From Bergeyella_A cardium (GTDB lineage: Bacteria > Bacteroidota > Bacteroidia > Flavobacteriales > Weeksellaceae), in the NCBI RefSeq assembly GCF_030012605.2, contig NZ_CP114055.2: a stretch of 64,000 nt of DNA; one strand, given 5' to 3'. Both the position numbers and the translations under genes were made by a program. This document shows, piece after piece, positions 60,185 to 64,000 of the stretch. The first letter of the stretch is position 1. Every line of letters starts with the position of its first letter. The notes under the pieces are model-generated. The model did no database searches. It saw nothing but the letters and a program-made list of their open reading frames with translations, and was not told the DNA's origin.

Positions 60185-60478
60185 TTAGCTCACTTTAAAA
60201 TTTCCATTAATAGCCCAGTAGCTGATTCCTTCTGGATCCTTTTCCTGCTCTATATTATATGCTGTAATAGCAGTAGCAGGCTTATTTCTTTGAAAGAAAA
60301 AAATCATCTCATTATTTTGTACATTATCACTAATAATTATCTCATCAACTTCTATATCATCAGTAATACTTTTTTCATTGAGCACTGCCATTTTCATTAT
60401 ATCTTCAAATCCTCCAGTCATCTGATATACCATATCAATAAAGGATTGCCCTTGTTGAGCTCTACTCATACTCTGCAT
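60185..60478 (-). CDS. Small LysM-like phage tail protein
   Basis: A 97-residue protein with QSFIDMVYQMTGGFEDIMKM, then AVLNEKSITDDIEVDEIIIS, resembling LysM/tail protein X-like domains of tail assemblies, and a C-terminal FFFQRNKPATAITAYNIEQE. It overlaps the gp25-like gene by 17 bases. The function is inferred from position. Confidence 0.6.
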   Translation of the reverse strand: MQSMSRAQQGQSFIDMVYQMTGGFEDIMKMAVLNEKSITDDIEVDEIIISDNVQNNEMIFFFQRNKPATAITAYNIEQEKDPEGISYWAINGNFKVS

Positions 60479-60794
60479 CTATTTCAAATTTTTGTAGGTT
60501 ATACAAATTCAAATGTTTTATATTGATCCCATCTTTGGCAAATTGTTCTTTAATACTATGCCTGTACCCAAGCAAATCATCACCAAGTAAAGCAGAACGA
60601 AGTCCAACCCCTAAATCTGGATTTCCTTTATAATCTCCAGATTCAGCAATAAGTAGGCAGGCGATATTTTGCTCTAATGTAGGACCTAGCAATAAGCCAC
60701 TAATAATTTTGCTTTCAGAGTTTCTTCTGACTTCTATATTCAAGTCAAAATCTCCATTTGAAGCAGGTTTGTATTGTATTGCAAAATCTTTCAT
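60462..60794 (-). CDS. gp25/gpW-like baseplate wedge protein
   Basis: A 110-residue protein with LEQNIACLLIAESGDYKGNP and DLGVGLRSALLGD, the core pattern of gp25-like (W/gp25) baseplate proteins, and a C-terminal KEQFAKDGINIKHLNLYNLQ. It is upstream of the LysM-like gene on the transcript. Confidence 0.78.
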   Translation of the reverse strand: MKDFAIQYKPASNGDFDLNIEVRRNSESKIISGLLLGPTLEQNIACLLIAESGDYKGNPDLGVGLRSALLGDDLLGYRHSIKEQFAKDGINIKHLNLYNLQKFEIDAEYE

Positions 60795-60796
60795 AC

Positions 60797-61036
60797 TTAT
60801 TTTATTATGCCAGTTCCTTTAGTTATAGTTGCTCCTTGTTGAGCAAAAGCATTTCCAGTTGTAGAAACAGAAATTCCTTCATTAACCTCAAGTTCTCCAG
60901 ACTTTACAAAATCATAAATAAGCTGTGAGAGCTGTTTAGCAAAATATTCCATTGCGTTTGCTTCTTTTGTCATCATTTCTTTCTGGAGTTTTAAAATACC
61001 TGCTTCAAGAATTGGTTTTCCTACATCTAAGCTCAT
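60797..61036 (-). CDS. Small phage protein, unknown
   Basis: A 79-residue protein: MSLDVGKPILEAGILKLQKE with a helical N-terminal part and LEVNEGISVSTTGNAFAQQG in the C-terminal part. No known domain. It lies between gpV and gp25, two bases from the latter gene, so it is probably a small baseplate or assembly part. Confidence 0.6.
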   Translation of the reverse strand: MSLDVGKPILEAGILKLQKEMMTKEANAMEYFAKQLSQLIYDFVKSGELEVNEGISVSTTGNAFAQQGATITKGTGIIK

Positions 61037-61043
61037 TTTAAAT

Positions 61044-61544
61044 CTATTTTAATAGGGTTTTAAATTTGCTTTCAAGCTGGTTTAATTTTAGTATTGTGGG
61101 AGGTATGGGCTTACCACTGACCCCACTCGGAGTATATACTTTCAGATCCTTTAAAAGACTCATTAAATCCTCAAATAATGTTAGTAGACTGGTAGTTTCA
61201 TTTTTAACACTTACTTTTCCTGAAGTACTATCTATTTCTACTTCTAATCCATTTTCCTTATAACTGAATTGACTTACTTGGTCACATTTAATTATGGTTA
61301 AATTATCTATACTTCCATCGGCTGAAATCATCAATACTTGAGATCCAATAGCTGGAATCATCAGTAAGTTATCTTTTCCATTTGCTGTAGTCTTTAATCG
61401 TACATCAGAGATTTCAAATCCATTTATATTTACTGTACAAGTATCACCAGTAATTTTAGTTACAAAACCATCTATAGGTAGGTTTTGGGTTGCTCCTATG
61501 ATAGCTTTAATATTTGATTTGAGCTGTGCTATCTTATCATTCAT
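61044..61544 (-). CDS. Phage baseplate assembly protein V-like
   Basis: A 166-residue OB-fold-like protein: IDGFVTKITGDTCTVNINGF, then LLMIPAIGSQVLMISADGSI, and IDSTSGKVSVKNETTSLLTL. This is the spike/gpV pattern of contractile tails. It overlaps the hub gene stop by one base, so translation is coupled. Membrane-piercing tip residues are not obvious. Confidence 0.75.
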   Translation of the reverse strand: MNDKIAQLKSNIKAIIGATQNLPIDGFVTKITGDTCTVNINGFEISDVRLKTTANGKDNLLMIPAIGSQVLMISADGSIDNLTIIKCDQVSQFSYKENGLEVEIDSTSGKVSVKNETTSLLTLFEDLMSLLKDLKVYTPSGVSGKPIPPTILKLNQLESKFKTLLK

Positions 61545-62515
61545 TATTCACTTAATTTTATTCCTGGTGTAATTGTTCTTTTTCCACCTGATTGACTAAA
61601 ATTTGTTGTTACACTTTCTGCATAATATCTTCCATCTTTGTCAGGATAATCATCATCATAAATTCCTATAGTATAACTGGGTTCTACATAGGGTATAAGC
61701 CAGGTATCAAAAGAACCTTCATAACCTGGGGACATTCTATTTTTATATTCATTTTTAGCCATTATTTTAATAGTTTCTTTACTCATTCTACCTACTTTCT
61801 TTGTGATTTTATCACCTCCTGTCTGCCCTTCTGTATGTTTAATAGTTTTGCCATCTAATCCAGTGCTTTCTATAGTTATTTCCACTTTCTTATCTTCTGC
61901 AGACTTATACTCTAATGAACTGGTCTCAATATTGTGCTGCATTGAGAAATCTGCTTCACCACTTTTCCAGGTATATGTAGCGTGTATATGAAGTTCTTTT
62001 TTCTTTGTATCAAAAAAGATATCCGCTCCTGTTTCTTCCTGTAGTTTAGCCAGCACATCAAAACCTGTAGCTTGGTAGATGGTGAATTTATCATAAGGGA
62101 TATCATAATCACAAACCAGCTTAAAACTCTTATCTATATTATCAATGAGATACTGAGCTATCTTTTTAATGCTACTCGGCTTAAACTCTTTATTAGGTAC
62201 TCCTTTTCTAAATATAAATAAAGCATCCTCACAGACAATATTAAGAGAGTTCTCACTAACTTTTATCTCCTTTACATAACCATCAAATTCTAATGTCAGG
62301 TTATCATTATATCCCAGGTAGATAGCTACTTGATAACCTCTTTTAATGGTTTCGGAAATATTGATAACTTTATTCATCTCTGTTTCTGGAAGTATAATAG
62401 TTGCAATATCTGCCAGATTTTTGGTAGATTTCTCTATATTACACTCTGCTATTATACCCAGAAGCCAGGTTTTATCTTCTCCCTTAAATTGTATTTTCCA
62501 ATCCAGCTGAAACAT
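61544..62515 (-). CDS. Phage late control gene D-like tail hub protein
   Basis: A 323-residue protein with WKIQFKGEDKTWLLGIIAEC, then RGYQVAIYLGYNDNLTLEFD and IKKIAQYLIDNIDKSFKL, and the Lys/Gly-rich part KHTEGQTGGDKITKKVG. It fits the gpD/gp27 hub of contractile tails by length, pattern and position between DUF6046 and gpV. It overlaps gpV by one base. Confidence 0.8.
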   Translation of the reverse strand: MFQLDWKIQFKGEDKTWLLGIIAECNIEKSTKNLADIATIILPETEMNKVINISETIKRGYQVAIYLGYNDNLTLEFDGYVKEIKVSENSLNIVCEDALFIFRKGVPNKEFKPSSIKKIAQYLIDNIDKSFKLVCDYDIPYDKFTIYQATGFDVLAKLQEETGADIFFDTKKKELHIHATYTWKSGEADFSMQHNIETSSLEYKSAEDKKVEITIESTGLDGKTIKHTEGQTGGDKITKKVGRMSKETIKIMAKNEYKNRMSPGYEGSFDTWLIPYVEPSYTIGIYDDDYPDKDGRYYAESVTTNFSQSGGKRTITPGIKLSE

Positions 62516-62517
62516 CT

Positions 62518-63237
62518 CTATTCCTTAATTAATTCACTTGAAATATCTCCTATTTCTATTTTTGCTTTAGTTTTTTTATGCTCATAAAGCAGTTTGAATG
62601 GAAAATCACTAACCGCCTTTATCTCATAAGCCTGTACATTTTCGCCCTTAGTAAAAGGAAAAGTAACAGACTCTATAACAATTCTATTAATTCCCAGTAT
62701 TTGTAGAGGTTCTGAACGAACTTCCAAAGCTTCTGCTGTTAAAAGATAATTTTTTAATCTTTCCATATCCTCGCGTGGATAGGTTTGCTGGTGATTACCT
62801 CTCATCTTTTTTCCATAAAAGGCACCTGTTATGGTAATGCCGTAATCATCCACAGACCATCGCTCTTTTACACTGCCTATATAGTTTTTTCCTGCTTTAG
62901 CAATATATCTCTTAGCAATGATGGTTTTAGCTTCAATGTTTATAATTGGTTCCCAAGGTAAGAGCCAAAAATTCTCATCCTTAGAGCTCCGAAATGAGAA
63001 AGGAAAAAACTGTTCTTGCTCATTTAATGGCTTATCCTGCCTCCATAGCTCACTATCATTATAGTCATTTTCTACCTCATTATATCCTACTTTATTTTGA
63101 ATAAATGGCAGAATCTTAACAGGCGGTAAGATATGTTTTGAAAGTTCATTTTCTAATGCTCCTGCTCTGGGAATGAGCTTTGCTACTGTGCTTCCCATTA
63201 AAGAACCTATCAGTACATTTTCATTTGTTAGTTTCAT
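62518..63237 (-). CDS. DUF6046 family phage protein
   Basis: A 239-residue phage protein with an N-terminal stretch VLIGSLMGSTVAKLIPRAGA and a C-terminal KERWSVDDYGITITGAFYG, then YPREDMERLKNYLLTAEALE. I believe it belongs to DUF6046, common in Bacteroidota tails. It overlaps the tape measure stop by one base. The function is unknown; a tail-terminator or hub adaptor is possible from position. Confidence 0.65.
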   Translation of the reverse strand: MKLTNENVLIGSLMGSTVAKLIPRAGALENELSKHILPPVKILPFIQNKVGYNEVENDYNDSELWRQDKPLNEQEQFFPFSFRSSKDENFWLLPWEPIINIEAKTIIAKRYIAKAGKNYIGSVKERWSVDDYGITITGAFYGKKMRGNHQQTYPREDMERLKNYLLTAEALEVRSEPLQILGINRIVIESVTFPFTKGENVQAYEIKAVSDFPFKLLYEHKKTKAKIEIGDISSELIKE

Positions 63238-64000
63238 TATCCTGCTGCTGTTATAGCCGAAGCTGTTATTCTTAATAATTCGTCTAATACTTCTTGTCCT
63301 GCTTTCTCTGTAACAGAATCTTTAGAGCCTGTATAGCTCTGTATTCCGATTACCTCTTTAATATGGAGAGTGATGTAATTGTGTTTAGTGCCACCAGTAG
63401 CAATACTATCATTAATTTTTTTAGCTTTACTATTCTTTCCAGAGCTACCAGCACCACCTATTTCACCTCCTTCTGTAGAGGTTCCTGGTATTGTTACAGG
63501 AGATGCAATTCCACTATTATTGGCTTTACTCTCTTTTTTATCATCCGTATTCCATTTGAGTGAGTTTGCTCCAGTTTTAAATTCTTTCCCAGCATTTTTA
63601 GCAATTTCAGCTACTTTTTTTGCTCCATCAACAATTTGTTTTTTACGCGCTTCTGTATCTTCCTGTATTTGGGAGAGCATCGCATTATTTTCATCTTCAT
63701 CACCCATTCCTACAGCATTCTTAAATTGATACCAGCCTTCTTTTATCTTATTAAGGCCCATCATTAATCCATTAACACCCGTATTCCAGTATAATTTTAT
63801 AGATTCTATAAATGCTTTAAAAAGGAGTTTTGCTCCTGCCCAAGTGTGTTTCCAAGCTACGCCCCAGCCACTAACTTTAGATGCCAGATACACAATTCCT
63901 GCAATAAGTCCTGCGACTGCAATAATTATAATACCAATTGGATTGGCAGATAATGCTACATTCCAAGCCCATTGTGCTACTGTTACTATTTTAGTCCAAA
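63237..64000 (-). CDS. Phage tail tape measure protein (5' part beyond window)
   Basis: The C-terminal part (about 254 codons visible, no start in the window). It contains ALSANPIGIIIIAVAGLIAG, the membrane-like ANPIG pattern typical of tape measure proteins, a Trp-rich helix (WNTGVNGLMMGLNKIKEGW), and a Gly/Ser-rich linker before the last 60 residues. It determines tail length. The GTG-started reading at 63893 is only the middle of this ORF; the frame stays open to base 64000. Confidence 0.85.
   Translation of the reverse strand, partial: WTKIVTVAQWAWNVALSANPIGIIIIAVAGLIAGIVYLASKVSGWGVAWKHTWAGAKLLFKAFIESIKLYWNTGVNGLMMGLNKIKEGWYQFKNAVGMGDEDENNAMLSQIQEDTEARKKQIVDGAKKVAEIAKNAGKEFKTGANSLKWNTDDKKESKANNSGIASPVTIPGTSTEGGEIGGAGSSGKNSKAKKINDSIATGGTKHNYITLHIKEVIGIQSYTGSKDSVTEKAGQEVLDELLRITASAITAAG

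Larger units (their letters stand above)
54434..64000 (-). mobile_element. Contractile-tail prophage (right part; continues beyond window)
   Basis: Minus-strand genes in the order tape measure, DUF6046, hub (gpD), gpV, gp25, LysM-like, gpJ, tail proteins, tail fibre, spanin, endolysin, DNA adenine methylase. The order of tail genes matches Mu-like myophages, with fibre and modification genes near the end. The boundary near 54.43 kb is a guess: the array of bacterial repeats ends there and the phage terminator follows. The other end is outside the window. Confidence 0.8.

Overview
The window looks like the chromosome of a flavobacterium, most likely family Weeksellaceae (Chryseobacterium/Riemerella/Bergeyella group). 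The support is the low-to-mid GC content, the Bacteroidota -7 promoter box (TAnnTTTG) in front of many genes, GldH, a type IX secretion (T9SS) plug-family protein, a T9SS-sorted protein, the sufA-B-C-D order, two tandem POT peptide transporters, and families typical of the phylum (DUF4254, DUF3078, RicT-like PSP1, haem-binding domain protein). Genus is not resolved from the sequence alone.

Layout. (1) 1-4.7 kb, minus strand: mnmA (cut by the window edge) and cca for tRNA maturation, then a tatA-DUF4254-lipoprotein-ribA operon. (2) 4.8-10 kb, plus: rplY/ctc, then a suf Fe-S cluster operon with an exported 5-hydroxyisourate hydrolase-like protein between sufB and sufC. (3) 10-17.3 kb, plus: OsmC protein, Ig-like lipoprotein, haem-binding protein, then ricT-gldH-PBP1A. 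(4) 17.3-30 kb, minus: META lipoprotein, pheT, dnaN, T9SS plug-family protein, thioredoxin-fold protein, miaA, an 82-bp tandem repeat block, three more thioredoxin-fold proteins and two POT transporters. (5) 30-39.4 kb: LRR lipoprotein, deoxyhypusine synthase-like enzyme, threonylcarbamoyl-AMP synthase, DUF3078 outer-membrane protein, DUF493, ArsC-like protein, deoxynucleoside kinase, a T9SS-sorted surface protein with a small membrane partner, and a TlpA-like protein.

(6) 39.4-50.7 kb is an 11.2-kb genomic island integrated into the 3' half of a tRNA-Met(CAT) gene. A 50-bp direct repeat (49/50 identical) flanks it and a tyrosine integrase sits just inside attL. Cargo is a type IC-like restriction-modification operon: hsdM, a rhuM-family gene, hsdS, a PrrC-like anticodon nuclease, and hsdR. 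This is the EcoprrI arrangement, in which the RNase is a second line of defence released when a phage disables the restriction enzyme. The hsdS gene carries a central 12-bp repeat (the position that sets TRD spacing in EcoR124-type enzymes) and a G8 tract where either +1 or -1 slippage gives an immediate stop, so it is a strong candidate for a phase-variable switch. The island also holds a 33-bp tandem repeat array, two large inverted repeats and a broken phage antirepressor gene.

(7) 50.8-54.3 kb, minus: YifB/ComM-like ATPase, a stand-alone MetH homocysteine-methyltransferase half, and a SIMPL-like secreted protein. (8) 54.4 kb to the window end, minus: the right part of a contractile-tail prophage whose order resembles Mu (tape measure, hub, gpV spike, gp25, gpJ, tail fibre, then at the end lysis genes and a DNA adenine methylase). 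Between the methylase and the endolysin lies a compact, pseudoknot-capable RNA candidate on the opposite strand with its own promoter and a U-run 3' end. I consider this RNA and the switchable hsdS/anticodon-nuclease locus the most interesting items in the window.
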